DNA from: Pleodorina starrii | Taxonomy: Eukaryota; Chlorophyta; Chlorophyceae; Chlamydomonadales; Volvocaceae | Direction: 5' to 3' | Assembly: GCA_030267565.1 (NCBI GenBank) | Contig: BRXU01000001.1 | Span: 4,092,001-4,156,000, forward strand | Length of the DNA: 64,000 nucleotides | In this document: positions 40,648 to 51,100 of the stretch, piece by piece | Layout: every line of letters starts with the position of its first letter | Numbering within the stretch: the first letter of the stretch is position 1 | Made by a program: the position numbers and the translations under genes | The notes under the pieces: model-generated | Told to the model about the DNA's origin: nothing | The model's database searches: none | What the model saw: only the letters and a program-made list of their open reading frames with translations

Positions 40648-41754
40648 CAAGGGGTTGGTGTCGGCTTCCTTGAAGCCGGAAAAAGGGCGGGGCCCCGTTC
40701 AATCCGTACGGTTTAAGTTGAGTGCTAGGGCGGCGAGGGCGTGAAGTGTGAGAGTGTCGACATTCCTGCTGATAGACAGCCAGAGCTTTATATCAGAAAT
40801 GCCTGCGGCTTCAGCAATCCGCCCCATGTATAGCATCGCGCTCGCTCCGTCTCGGCACTCGGCTATGCAACAGGGTGCAACTCTTCCCGCAAGCGCATTG
40901 CTTGGCTTAAGTAGCTTGACAGTAGACAGGGAGTGGATTATTCGCAGAGCAGGCTGACTTGCAAATCGAAGGACAGCGGAACTGTTTGCGAGGGTCGCGC
41001 ACTCAGGGAACGCCACTTCTTCATGGCCACTTCATGGCGGGTTCATGGCGGAGGCAGGGCTCTCTTCATGGGCTGGTTCATGGCGCGGTTCATGGCGTGC
41101 TTCATGGGAACGTTTGCCATGCGGAACAAGGGGTTGGTGTCGGCTTCCTTGAAGCCGGAAAAAGGGCGGGGCCCCGTTCAATCCGTACGGGTGGAGTTGA
41201 AGGGCTAGGGCGGCTTCGGCCCCGCCCGGGGAGTGGGCCCCGTGAACAAAGTGGCCGTCTGACACGTTGAGATGTAGCCGAAAGGCGGCGCGGAATGTAC
41301 GTCCGGCTGAACAGGTTGGCTCCTGTCCACTCAATTCCCCCACCCCGCATCCTAGGGCGGCGAGGGCGTGAAGTGTGAGAGTGTCAACATTCCTGCTGAT
41401 AGACAGCCAGAGCTTTCAGCAATCCGCCCCCTGTTTAGCATCGCTCGCCGTCTCGGCACTGTGCAACTCTTCCGGCCAGCGCATTGGCTGAAGTTACTTG
41501 ACAGTAGACATGCAGTGTATCATTTACACATTACGCAGGCTGACTTGCCAATAGAAGGACAGCGGAACTGTTTGAGAGGGTCGCGATGATGACGTGCAGT
41601 TGCCGACGAGAGTGCACAGGCTTCGCTACCGAGGTATTCGTCGTAGAGGAGGCTTGACAACTTTAACATTTGGACAGGAAATGTAGCAGCCCCCTAGGTT
41701 GCCGACTTGACTTGTACGTTGGGCGGCCCGCAGCAGAAGACCGCCGCATCTATC
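40648..41754. repeat. Dispersed repeat R1, copies 2 (partial) and 3 (left half)
   Basis: Two R1 starts (aaggggttggtgtcggcttc) lie at about 40648 and 41127. Both continue into R1-type sequence with words such as acattcctgctgatagacag (40759 and 41389) and gcggaactgtttg. The second continues to ccgccgcatc and is cut at 41754 by the copia element; the rest of it resumes at 46723. Between them, 41021-41112 is a short repeat of ttcatgg words (at least eight). Confidence 0.65.
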
Positions 41755-42011
41755 TGTCAAATTCCTGAGCGATCGGCCTGACCGGCCATGAGCTAATGAC
41801 GGCGCCAAGGAGACAGACCAAGTCTCACGCAAGCCAGTCTTACAAATAGCTAGTGAGGCAGTCTCAGACCAGACTGATATAGGGACAGCAGGCCCTGATC
41901 ATAGATTGTCGTACTGATCCGAAACCACCGAAACCACCGCAATTACCGCTCACTCAGTGTGAGCCAGTTGTCCAGCCGACTTTGATATGGAAGACTGTCC
42001 GAAACTTAACA
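41755..42011 (-). repeat. 3' LTR candidate of the copia element
   Basis: On the plus strand it starts tgtcaaattcc and ends cttaaca. The minus-strand reading is TGTTAAG...TTTGACA with TG/CA ends. No second copy exists at the element's other end, so the call rests on the termini, the target duplication and the purine-rich stretch next to it. Similar cgtgggag words recur twice more upstream (near 42090 and 42128). Confidence 0.55.
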
Positions 42012-42243
42012 CTCCCACGCGGACAGGCTTCCGCAGACCCAACGCTCAGAAACACGAGATAGTAACGCAACGACGGTAGTCCGTACTACAGCTCCCACGG
42101 AGACCCAAGGCGATAAGCCAAGGAGCTCCCACGTAAACTCATAACACTCAAATGCAAACGCTTCTAGGCATCCTTACGCAGAACTATAAGTCAGCGAAAC
42201 CGGATTGGCCCAATTCGCGTTGAGAGTTGGCGCAGTACGCAGC

Positions 42244-45200
42244 TCACTTCAGTCCCATACCCGCCACGCAGTACTTCAGCTTGACCTCCGGCAGCGCCTT
42301 CGTAAGGCAATCGGCCAACTGCTCGGAGGACTTGCAGAACACGACCCGAATCTCCCCCCGCTCGACACGCTCCCTCGCCACGTGATGGCACACATCAATG
42401 TGCTTCGTGCGGGCAGACGAGACAGGGCTCTCCATCAGCGCGATGCAGGCACTGTTGTCGCTACGCAGCGGCACAGCGCCCACACGGAACCCCAAATCGA
42501 CCATCAAGTGCCGCAACCACAACGACTCCCTCACAGCGGCGGCCGCAGCGATGTATTCCGCCTCAGCCGTGGACATGGCAACCGTGGGCTGAACCTTGCT
42601 CGCCCAAGAAATAGCTCCACCGGCCAGCAGGAACACGTAGCCAGAAGTAGACCGACGGCCCGGCGTATCAGCATAGCTGGCATCACAATAGCCCATCAAC
42701 TCGCCTCCGCCGCCCTTGTAGCTGATGCCAATGCCCGAAGTGCCCGACAGATACCGCAACACCCCCTTGGCCGCATTCCAATGCTCCATGGTTGGCTTCA
42801 TCATGTGCCTGGACAACACTCCCACGGCGTAGGAAATGTCCGGGCGCGAGCAAACGGACAGATACAGCAAACCACCAACCAACTCGGCGTACGGGTACTT
42901 CGCCGTATCAAGCAGAACCCCCTCATCGGAAAACCGCAGATCCTTGTCCATCGGAATGGACCGCGGGTTGGCGCCCTTCATCCCAAACTTCTCCAACATC
43001 TCCAGGACGTAGCGCTGCTGCGAAATGTGCAAGTTGCGCGCCGCCCTATCCCGCTTGATCTCGTAGCCAAGGTAAAAACTCGCCTCGCCCAGATCACGAA
43101 CATCGAACAGGCTCTTCAAATCCGCCTTCACCCGAGCGACCTTCACAGAGGACTTGCAGGCAATCAGCAAGTCGTCCACGTACACCAGCACGTAAACCAT
43201 CTCTCCGTTCTCCTCCTTGGTGAACAAGCCCGGATCAGATGCCGACGGCTTGAACCCCATCTCCTGCAGCGCCGACTTGAGCCGCACATACCAGGCACGC
43301 GGCGCCTGGCGCAAACCGTACAGCGAGCGACGCAAATGGCACACCACATTCGAACCGTCCTGCTCGTAACCGGGAGGCTGCACCGTGTACACATCCTCCT
43401 CCAGGTAACCGTTCAGAAAGGCCGTTTTGATGTCCAACTGGTGCAGTTCCAGGTCCTGCTCCGCCACAACCGCCAGCAGCGCACGCAGAGTGGAGTACTT
43501 CCCCACAGGCGCAAACACATCCGCGAAATCGACGCCTGCCTGCTGCGTAAAGCCCTTCGCGACCAAACGCGCCTTGTACCTCTCGACATTGCCACGCGCG
43601 TCACGCTTCAGCTTGTAAACCCACTTGAGGCCAATCTTCTTAGCACCCTTCGGCAGCTCCTCCAAGTCCCAGGTGCGATTGCCCAACAGCGACTCCATCT
43701 CCTCATCCATCGCCTTCTTCCACTGCGGCCAGTCAGAGCGCGACTTAGCCTCTTCGAACGACTTAGGCTCCGATACTTCCACAGCCGAGAACGCATAGCG
43801 CGGGTTTGGCCTTAGCGGCCTCCCGTAACGCGACACAGGAGCGCCCTCGTCAGCCGCAACACCACCATCGCTCTCGCTCGATGACGCACCAGAGTCAGCG
43901 CCAGACTGCTCAGCACCGCTCAGCACACCAGAGCCCCCGGGGCTTGACACGCCCGAGCCAGCACCAGCAGAAACCGCACCACCAGAACCAGAAGCACCCG
44001 AGCCCGAAGCACCAGAACCCGAAGCGCCATCCTCATCCTCATCATCAACTCCATCCTCACTCGGCTCCAAAAACTCCTCCTCGTCCGACTCAGAGTCCGA
44101 GTCCACCAGACCCGGAGGCCCCTCATCATCATCCTCATCCAACGGACCCCCAGCACAGGCCTGGTCAGCACCAGCCGCTCCTCCGGCAGCTACGGCACCA
44201 GACCGGCCCTCAGCACTGCACTCGACCACGAACTCCGCAAACTGCACATCACGAGCCACCTTCACCGAGCCATCAGCCATCAAGATGCGATGCGCCTTAG
44301 AGTTGGGCTCGTAGCCCAAGAAAATGCCCTTCGCAGCACGCGGGTCCAGCTTGCCACGCTGGTGGTTGGGCAGGAGCGGGTATGCAACGCAGCCGAAAAC
44401 ACGCAAATGCGAAACATCCGGAACAACGCCAAAAAACAGCTCGTAAGGGGTCTTGTCCTTCCCCGCGACAGGCGAACGGTTACGCAGGTAAGACGCCGTG
44501 CAAACCGCCTCGGACCAGTACTTCTGCGGAACCTCAGACCCAGAAAGCATAGAGCGAACCTTATCCAACAACGTGCGATTCAACCGCTCAGCCTTGCCGT
44601 TCTGCTGAGGGGTGTAGGGCGCAGTCAACTCATGCACAATGCCGCGCTCCTCGCAGAACTCCTTGACCTGCTTATTGACGAACTCACCACCCCGATCAGT
44701 GCGAAACCTTGCCACCTTCTGACCGGACTGCGTCTCAAGAAAGGCAACCGAACGCTTGATGAAAACCGCGACGTCCGACTTCGCCGCGATAGGCTGAACC
44801 AGCGAAATGCTCGAAAAATCATCCAAGAGCGAAACGTAATAACGGTGCCCACCCGCAGACTCGACATCGAACGGACCACAAACGTCCATGTGCACCAGCT
44901 CCAACGGACGCTTCGTCACGGTCTTGGAGTCTGGAAACGGCGAACGATGCGACCTCCCCAAAATGCATGCCTCACACCCTTCGCCCGAAGCCTCAGCCTC
45001 CCGCAACTGACTGTTCGAGAGCTCAAGTCCCGTCACCATTCCCTCATGCACCAACCGCTTCAAGTTTCCGAGGCTCAGGTGACCGAAGCGACGGTGCCAC
45101 AGGTCAGCCATCTTGCTCTCCGGAACCTTCGCAGAGAACGCGGGTGCAGGGGCAGGCTCGGCAGACACAGGCTCAGCAGGTGCACGGCAAACTGAACCCA

Positions 45201-46242
45201 TTACTCGCCAAAGGCCGGAGGAGCTTTTCCGCGCCACAATGCACATGTTGCGGCGTCCTACACGGCGCTCAATGTACGCGTACCCCTCGTCAAACGTAAC
45301 GCGGAAACCCTTCTCAGTGAGCACGGACACAGAGATCAGGTTGTGCTTGAAATCAGGCACGTAAAAGACTCCCTCAATTCTGACGCCCTGCGTGTCCACG
45401 GGAATGACGTCGCCATAACCCGCCGCCCTCAGCACGTTCCCATTGCCAACCTCAATGGAAATGCGCATGTGCTCTGGGAGCGGCTGATAGTTGTGCAGCA
45501 CGCTCCTGTCGCCCGTAATATGGTAACGGCTCCCAGAGTCGAGCCACCACGAATCATTGCACTCAAGAACGTGCTCCCCCGGGTTAAGCTTCTGTGGAAT
45601 CCCCGGCAGGTCGCACCAACGCCCGCTGGGCAGCCGCAGCAGACAGCCCGGCTTAAACTCCTTCTCCCGAGCCGACAAGGTAAGAGCGACCGGCTCAATG
45701 GCCTCCACGACCCTCGGCTTCCCGGCCCTCTTCTTAAAACACCGCGCCTCCACGTGCCCATCCTTTCCACACCAATCACACCTCAAGGCCGAACCGGCGG
45801 TCGCAGCAGTCGACACGCCAGCCGAAGAACCGAAGCCCGAGCGCGACGAAGCGCCACCCTTGGTCTTGGGACAGTCACGCGCCCAGTGACCCTTGCCTCC
45901 GCACGAATGGCAGGTGTCGGAGCCGACCTTGGGGCCGCGGCCGGCCAGGAAAGCCGCCGCGGTCTCGGACTCGGCCTTCCGGTCCACAATAGCCGCCTCC
46001 GTCTCGAACGCGAGGAGCTTGGACCGCAGCTCGTCAAAATCCTTCGGGTAACCAGCAGCGGACAGAACACGGCGCTCAGTGATATACTTGTCGCCAAGGC
46101 CACGAACAATGCGAATGATCGCCTGCGCCGGCGTCATGAGATAATCAGGATGCTGGTTAATCCTATCGAACAGATCCTTCGCGCGCGCCACATAATCAAC
46201 AACGCCCTCGCCCGGCTTCAACGCGATATCAAGAAAGGCCAC
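42244..46242 (-). CDS. Copia Gag-Pol polyprotein, 5'-truncated
   Basis: An uninterrupted frame of about 1332 codons with no ATG at its start: it opens at a GTG directly after a TGA created by the TRIM junction, and the first ATG comes 38 codons in. The missing part is the N-terminal gag. Order: two zinc knuckles (CHSCGGKGHWARDC from residue 111, then CDWCGKDGHVEARC), aspartic protease (LDSGS, Asp 235), GAG-pre-integrase HRRFGHLSLGNL with the HHCC finger ending CEACILG, integrase D453-D516-E552 (HMDVCGP, TDRGGEF, NGKAERLNR; 35 residues between the last two), an acidic/Ser-Gly linker, RT (KWVYKLKRD, LDIKTAFLNG, YVDD at 1021-1024), and RNase H (YCDAS with Asp 1187, STAEAEYIAA). Integrase before RT defines Ty1/copia. 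All catalytic residues are present. Confidence 0.93.
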   Translation of the reverse strand: MAFLDIALKPGEGVVDYVARAKDLFDRINQHPDYLMTPAQAIIRIVRGLGDKYITERRVLSAAGYPKDFDELRSKLLAFETEAAIVDRKAESETAAAFLAGRGPKVGSDTCHSCGGKGHWARDCPKTKGGASSRSGFGSSAGVSTAATAGSALRCDWCGKDGHVEARCFKKRAGKPRVVEAIEPVALTLSAREKEFKPGCLLRLPSGRWCDLPGIPQKLNPGEHVLECNDSWWLDSGSRYHITGDRSVLHNYQPLPEHMRISIEVGNGNVLRAAGYGDVIPVDTQGVRIEGVFYVPDFKHNLISVSVLTEKGFRVTFDEGYAYIERRVGRRNMCIVARKSSSGLWRVMGSVCRAPAEPVSAEPAPAPAFSAKVPESKMADLWHRRFGHLSLGNLKRLVHEGMVTGLELSNSQLREAEASGEGCEACILGRSHRSPFPDSKTVTKRPLELVHMDVCGPFDVESAGGHRYYVSLLDDFSSISLVQPIAAKSDVAVFIKRSVAFLETQSGQKVARFRTDRGGEFVNKQVKEFCEERGIVHELTAPYTPQQNGKAERLNRTLLDKVRSMLSGSEVPQKYWSEAVCTASYLRNRSPVAGKDKTPYELFFGVVPDVSHLRVFGCVAYPLLPNHQRGKLDPRAAKGIFLGYEPNSKAHRILMADGSVKVARDVQFAEFVVECSAEGRSGAVAAGGAAGADQACAGGPLDEDDDEGPPGLVDSDSESDEEEFLEPSEDGVDDEDEDGASGSGASGSGASGSGGAVSAGAGSGVSSPGGSGVLSGAEQSGADSGASSSESDGGVAADEGAPVSRYGRPLRPNPRYAFSAVEVSEPKSFEEAKSRSDWPQWKKAMDEEMESLLGNRTWDLEELPKGAKKIGLKWVYKLKRDARGNVERYKARLVAKGFTQQAGVDFADVFAPVGKYSTLRALLAVVAEQDLELHQLDIKTAFLNGYLEEDVYTVQPPGYEQDGSNVVCHLRRSLYGLRQAPRAWYVRLKSALQEMGFKPSASDPGLFTKEENGEMVYVLVYVDDLLIACKSSVKVARVKADLKSLFDVRDLGEASFYLGYEIKRDRAARNLHISQQRYVLEMLEKFGMKGANPRSIPMDKDLRFSDEGVLLDTAKYPYAELVGGLLYLSVCSRPDISYAVGVLSRHMMKPTMEHWNAAKGVLRYLSGTSGIGISYKGGGGELMGYCDASYADTPGRRSTSGYVFLLAGGAISWASKVQPTVAMSTAEAEYIAAAAAVRESLWLRHLMVDLGFRVGAVPLRSDNSACIALMESPVSSARTKHIDVCHHVARERVERGEIRVVFCKSSEQLADCLTKALPEVKLKYCVAGMGLK

Positions 46243-46250
46243 TCACAACA

Positions 46251-46718
46251 CTCCCCCGTGAGCGACACTCCATAAGTCCTCACGTTCTCCCCCAGACTGC
46301 CTCGTCCCGGCCTCCCAGCCCTGGTCAACAGCCAGCGGGAATCGAACCGGCGACCTCTCGGCCAGCCGCGCACTTGCGATCGGGGCTCATAACCTGTTAA
46401 AGTCAGCAAAGCGCCCGGCCCCTCCATGAGCCGTATTGACTGCTACGACTTCTCTTCGTATATGAGTGTTGCTCACTCACAACACTCCCCCGTGAGCGAC
46501 ACTCCATAAGTCCTCACGTTCTCCCCCAGACTGCCTCGTCCCGGCCTCCCAGCCCTGGTCAACAGCCAGCGGGAATCGAACCGGCGACCTCTCGGCCAGC
46601 CGCGCACATGCGATCGGGGCTCATAACCTGTTAAAGTCAGCAAAGCGCCCGGCCCCTCCATGGGCCGTATTGACTGCTACGACTTCTCTTCGTATATGAG
46701 TGTTGCTCACTCACAACA
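46251..46718 (-). mobile_element. TRIM-like tandem unit (2 x 234 bp)
   Basis: Two 234-bp units end at 46484 and 46718 (plus strand), and an 11-bp LTR fragment ends at 46250. Each holds a 90-bp LTR-like block (46395-46484 and 46629-46718; plus-strand ends tgttaaagtc and actcacaaca). Next to it on the minus strand is ggttatgagccc (46383-46394 and 46617-46628). That word is complementary to the anticodon arm of initiator tRNA-Met, the half-tRNA primer of copia. A 144-bp interior follows with a ggttcgattcc B-box match and a purine-rich acgggggag before the next LTR block. This LTR-PBS-PPT-LTR order without coding sequence is that of a TRIM. The two units differ at few sites (for example catgag/catggg). 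Confidence 0.6.
46617..46628 (-). other. Half-tRNA(iMet)-type primer binding site
   Basis: On the minus strand, ggttatgagccc follows the LTR-like end ...tttaaca without a gap. It matches the complement of gggctcataacc, the anticodon stem-loop of initiator tRNA-Met. Drosophila copia uses such an internal primer. Confidence 0.65.
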
Positions 46719-46722
46719 CTAT

Positions 46723-47165
46723 CGTGCGTGCAATTTGCGGCTTGGCGTCCAACAACCAGCAGTTTGCCTCTCATGGTTTGTCCCTTGCAACCTTTGTAAT
46801 AGTATTATGCGTCAAGTCGATCGGATCGGGTAGCAGAGCTGCTGTGGTGTGTTCGCGGGAAGAATGTTCGCAATGCAAACATAGTTGGTTGCCGAAACGA
46901 AGATTCATTCAACGCCGTCATGTCAGAATTCCACTTTAAGGAACGATGAATCTTCTGGAATTAATTATAGGCCGAGAGGCGCTGGTTTGACCTCGGCCTC
47001 GGTCCATGGAGACTGCCAAACTGGTTTTTACTCATGCGATGTTGGGTTCCTATAATAAAGATACCATGCAATAAAGAATTACTTATACAGTGTTTCCGCT
47101 GGCTGCGATACTGCACTTGCCCTATTACATAGTCATTACACATCAGACATCACAGGCACGCACGG
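46723..47165. repeat. Dispersed repeat R1, copy 3 (right half)
   Basis: Starts atcgtgcgtgcaatttgcgg, exactly where the R1 copy at 22392 continues. It runs in parallel with 22392-22812 with small indels, to about the cacaggcacg word. Confidence 0.75.
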
Positions 47166-47189
47166 ACATGGGCAATCCTACATCCTACA

Positions 47190-47229
47190 GGGCGGGGCCC
47201 CCCTGGGCGCTTCGCGGTGGGGCCCCCCC
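47190..47229. repeat. GC-rich hairpin repeat (family copy 3 of 3)
   Basis: Same hairpin as 27240-27280 with a damaged right arm (ggtggggccccccc), followed by aaaaagtgct. It lies directly after the R1 copy, as if nested or adjacent. Confidence 0.75.
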
Positions 47230-47288
47230 AAAAAGTGCTGGCGGTTACATGCATGCGGCCGGAACGAACGCTGTACAGACAAGGTCGA

Positions 47289-47635
47289 ACCGACGACCCT
47301 AAATCCGTCCTGAGTTGGGCGGCTGGTCGTCCAGCTTCCACCGTACCAATGGCGTCATCCTCATCGAAGGTAGCGATTCCAAGTTCTCGGCCAGACTTCC
47401 TAAGACTTGCGCCCGCCCTGTCGTATTGTGGGCCTGAGTAGGCCTAAGCGGGTAGCCCGTTGCGTTCGTAGAGTCAGACATGTGGCTTGCAGCTACCTGG
47501 CAGGTGTGGTGCGCCCACCTCGGTACGGCTTCTTACCTACCGACGACCCTAAATCCGGACCAGACTCGGCGGTTGGACGTCCAACTCACACCCGTACCAT
47601 TGGCGTCATCCATGTCGAGGATAGCGATTCCAAGC
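47289..47635. repeat. Imperfect direct repeat, about 95 bp, 249 bp apart
   Basis: The words accgacgaccctaaatccg, accgtaccaatggcgtcatc and tagcgattccaag occur in order at about 47289-47385 and again at about 47538-47635 with substitutions. Confidence 0.7.
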
Positions 47636-47787
47636 GCAATTTACATCGTAGTAATTGCAATATTCAAACGGCAACAATCGCATTCAAGCGCACGCTGAAC
47701 GAACTGCTGCGAACACTATGTAATGTACTTCACACGCCACAAAGTATACGGAAGTGATATTGTGAAAGAGAATATCGCAATAACAAT

Positions 47788-48144
47788 ATGCGTCCACTCC
47801 TGAATCAACCGGGTCTTGACCGCCCACCTGGAAAGCATGGCGTGCTTCCAGCCTGGGCACTGTCAGTCCTGGCAAGCATTTACCTCATCGCGCTGGTGTT
47901 TACATTGGTTATCGGTGGGCCTAAATCGGCCAGAGATCCAGGCAGCCTGATATCAGCCTTGACGTTCGTCCGGGCTACAATTGAGGCTCTTGAGTATACG
48001 TTTCCAGATACAATCAGCTATGGGAGCAGTAAGAACAACTGCAAAGTTCAATCTCCACCGTATGATGTGTTGGACGTCTCTTCCCTTCAATTGGACGCGC
48101 AAATGGTTCAGCGTACACACCCACAGCACGCATATATGATCTGA
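47788..48144 (+). CDS. Small ORF with one membrane segment; its 3' part is in the satellite unit
   Basis: A 118-codon ORF from an ATG. Residues about 22-45 (WALSVLASIYLIALVFTLVIGG) form a plausible single transmembrane helix, followed by a polar region. I recognise no family. The first 34 codons are unique to this place. From 47891 onward the sequence is part of the 1075-bp satellite and recurs in every unit without the ATG. It could be the remnant of a gene from which the satellite captured its low-GC segment, or a chance ORF. Confidence 0.25.
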   Translation: MRPLLNQPGLDRPPGKHGVLPAWALSVLASIYLIALVFTLVIGGPKSARDPGSLISALTFVRATIEALEYTFPDTISYGSSKNNCKVQSPPYDVLDVSSLQLDAQMVQRTHPQHAYMI

Positions 48145-51100
48145 TTTCCGGGGGGCGGCGCGCGCCGCGGGGTCTGCAAGGGAGGGGCACACCGCGCGCG
48201 GAACCGAGCCATGGGGAAAGGAGGGCGGCGCGCGCCGCGGGGCCTGCAAGAAAGGCGTGCACCGCGCACGGAACCGGGCACGAAGGGAGGGCTTCACGCG
48301 CCGCGGGCAGTGGGTGCGTGGCAAAGGGGAAGGGACGGCACCCGTCGATGGGTCGAGGGGGCACGTCGCGTGCGGGGCCAGGCCCAAGGAGGAAGACGCG
48401 GCACTCGCCGAGGGGTTGGTCAGCGATTGCACACCACGCGCCAGGTTGGGCCTAACGGGGGGGCGTCGCGCCGCCGGGACGGGGCGAGCAGCGTCGAGGG
48501 GTACGGGGTGGGGCCCATGGCACACCGAAGAACCCAACATGGGCCAAAGGGGGGACGGCTAGATGATCACAGGTCGGCGGGGAAGCCGGCGCTCGCCAGA
48601 AAGGGCGGGCACGCAAGGGGGGGGGGCAGGTGCAACCGCACGGGACACCAGCACTCCGTTTGCTGAGCGACACGAATGCCGTCGGGATTACAGGGGATCC
48701 CACCTCCCGAGGCCGGGACCCGGGCCGGCACCAGCAGGGGCGGGGCGACACGGGAGCGGGTGCAGCGCCTAAAGATCTGCCTGGCAAGCGGGTACGACTG
48801 GGACAGGAGAGCAGGCGCCGGAGCCTGGGGGCCTGGAGCGGGACCCTACACCCGCTTCCTGCATCGGCTACGGCAGGGGATCGACTACCCGGGTGGGGGG
48901 CCCTGGCCTGATGCCCGCGGCGGAGGCGCTGGAGGCCCTGGCCTGATGCCCGCGGCGGAGGCCCGCGCTGGTGTTTACATTGGTTATCGGTGGGCCTAAA
49001 TCGGCCAGAGATCCAGGCAGCCTGATATCAGCCTTGACGTTCGTCCGGGCTACAATTGAGGCTCTTGAGTATACGTTTCCAGATACAATCAGCTATGGGA
49101 GCAGTAAGAACAACTGCAAAGTTCAATCTCCACCGTATGATGTGTTGGACGTCTCTTCCCTTCAATTGGACGCGCAAATGGTTCAGCGTACACACCCACA
49201 GCACGCATATATGATCTGATTTCCGGGGGGCGGCGCGCGCCGCGGGGTCTGCAAGGGAGGGGCACACCGCGCGCGGAACCGAGCCATGGGGAAAGGAGGG
49301 CGGCGCGCGCCGCGGGGCCTGCAAGAAAGGCGTGCACCGCGCACGGAACCGGGCACGAAGGGAGGGCTTCACGCGCCGCGGGCAGTGGGTGCGTGGCAAA
49401 GGGGAAGGGACGGCACCCGTCGATGGGTCGAGGGGGCACGTCGCGTGCGGGGCCAGGCCCAAGGAGGAAGACGCGGCACTCGCCGAGGGGTTGGTCAGCG
49501 ATTGCACACCACGCGCCAGGTTGGGCCTAACGGGGGGGGCGTCGCGCCGCCGGGACGGGGCGAGCAGCGTCGAGGGGTACGGGGTGGGGCCCATGGCACA
49601 CCGAAGAACCCAACATGGGCCAAAGGGGGGACGGCTAGATGATCACAGGTCGGCGGGGAAGCCGGCGCTCGCCAGAAAGGGCGGGCACGCAAGGGGGGGG
49701 GCAGGTGCAACCGCACGGGACACCAGCACTCCGTTTGCTGAGCGACACGAATGCCGTCGGGATTACAGGGGATCCCACCTCCCGAGGCCGGGACCCGGGC
49801 CGGCACCAGCAGGGGCGGGGCGACACGGGAGCGGGTGCAGCGCCTAAAGATCTGCCTGGCAAGCGGGTACGACTGGGACAGGAGAGCAGGCGCCGGAGCC
49901 TGGGGGCCTGGAGCGGGACCCTACACCCGCTTCCTGCATCGGCTACGGCAGGGGATCGACTACCCGGGTGGGGGGCCCTGGCCTGATGCCCGCGGCGGAG
50001 GCGCTGGAGGCCCTGGCCTGATGCCCGCGGCGGAGGCCCGCGCTGGTGTTTACATTGGTTATCGGTGGGCCTAAATCGGCCAGAGATCCAGGCAGCCTGA
50101 TATCAGCCTTGACGTTCGTCCGGGCTACAATTGAGGCTCTTGAGTATACGTTTCCAGATACAATCAGCTATGGGAGCAGTAAGAACAACTGCAAAGTTCA
50201 ATCTCCACCGTATGATGTGTTGGACGTCTCTTCCCTTCAATTGGACGCGCAAATGGTTCAGCGTACACACCCACAGCACGCATATATGATCTGATTTCCG
50301 GGGGGCGGCGCGCGCCGCGGGGTCTGCAAGGGAGGGGCACACCGCGCGCGGAACCGAGCCATGGGGAAAGGAGGGCGGCGCGCGCCGCGGGGCCTGCAAG
50401 AAAGGCGTGCACCGCGCACGGAACCGGGCACGAAGGGAGGGCTTCACGCGCCGCGGGCAGTGGGTGCGTGGCAAAGGGGAAGGGACGGCACCCGTCGATG
50501 GGTCGAGGGGGCACGTCGCGTGCGGGGCCAGGCCCAAGGAGGAAGACGCGGCACTCGCCGAGGGGTTGGTCAGCGATTGCACACCACGCGCCAGGTTGGG
50601 CCTAACGGGGGGGGCGTCGCGCCGCCGGGACGGGGCGAGCAGCGTCGAGGGGTACGGGGTGGGGCCCATGGCACACCGAAGAACCCAACATGGGCCAAAG
50701 GGGGGACGGCTAGATGATCACAGGTCGGCGGGGAAGCCGGCGCTCGCCAGAAAGGGCGGGCACGCAAGGGGGGGGGCAGGTGCAACCGCACGGGACACCA
50801 GCACTCCGTTTGCTGAGCGACACGAATGCCGTCGGGATTACAGGGGATCCCACCTCCCGAGGCCGGGACCCGGGCCGGCACCAGCAGGGGCGGGGCGACA
50901 CGGGAGCGGGTGCAGCGCCTAAAGATCTGCCTGGCAAGCGGGTACGACTGGGACAGGAGAGCAGGCGCCGGAGCCTGGGGGCCTGGAGCGGGACCCTACA
51001 CCCGCTTCCTGCATCGGCTACGGCAGGGGATCGACTACCCGGGTGGGGGGCCCTGGCCTGATGCCCGCGGCGGAGGCGCTGGAGGCCCTGGCCTGATGCC

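Larger units (their letters stand above)
41755..46718 (-). mobile_element. Ty1/copia element with TRIM-like 5' end (chimera)
   Basis: The minus-strand element interrupts R1. ctatc flanks both ends (41750-41754 and 46719-46723), consistent with a 5-bp LTR-element target duplication, and both termini obey the TG...CA rule. The 3' end carries a 257-bp LTR candidate (41755-42011) preceded by a purine-rich cgtgggag. The 5' end does not carry that LTR. It carries two 234-bp tandem TRIM-like units plus 11 bp of a third, joined directly to a gag frame that lacks its start. Compared with the uninterrupted R1 copy (22392), the R1 halves rejoin at atc; the extra ctat in the duplication is not in that copy. 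Confidence 0.75.

Noticed and set aside
42205..46275. Long plus-strand ORFs (up to 536 codons) across the copia element
   Set aside because: They are antisense shadows of the well-supported minus-strand polyprotein.
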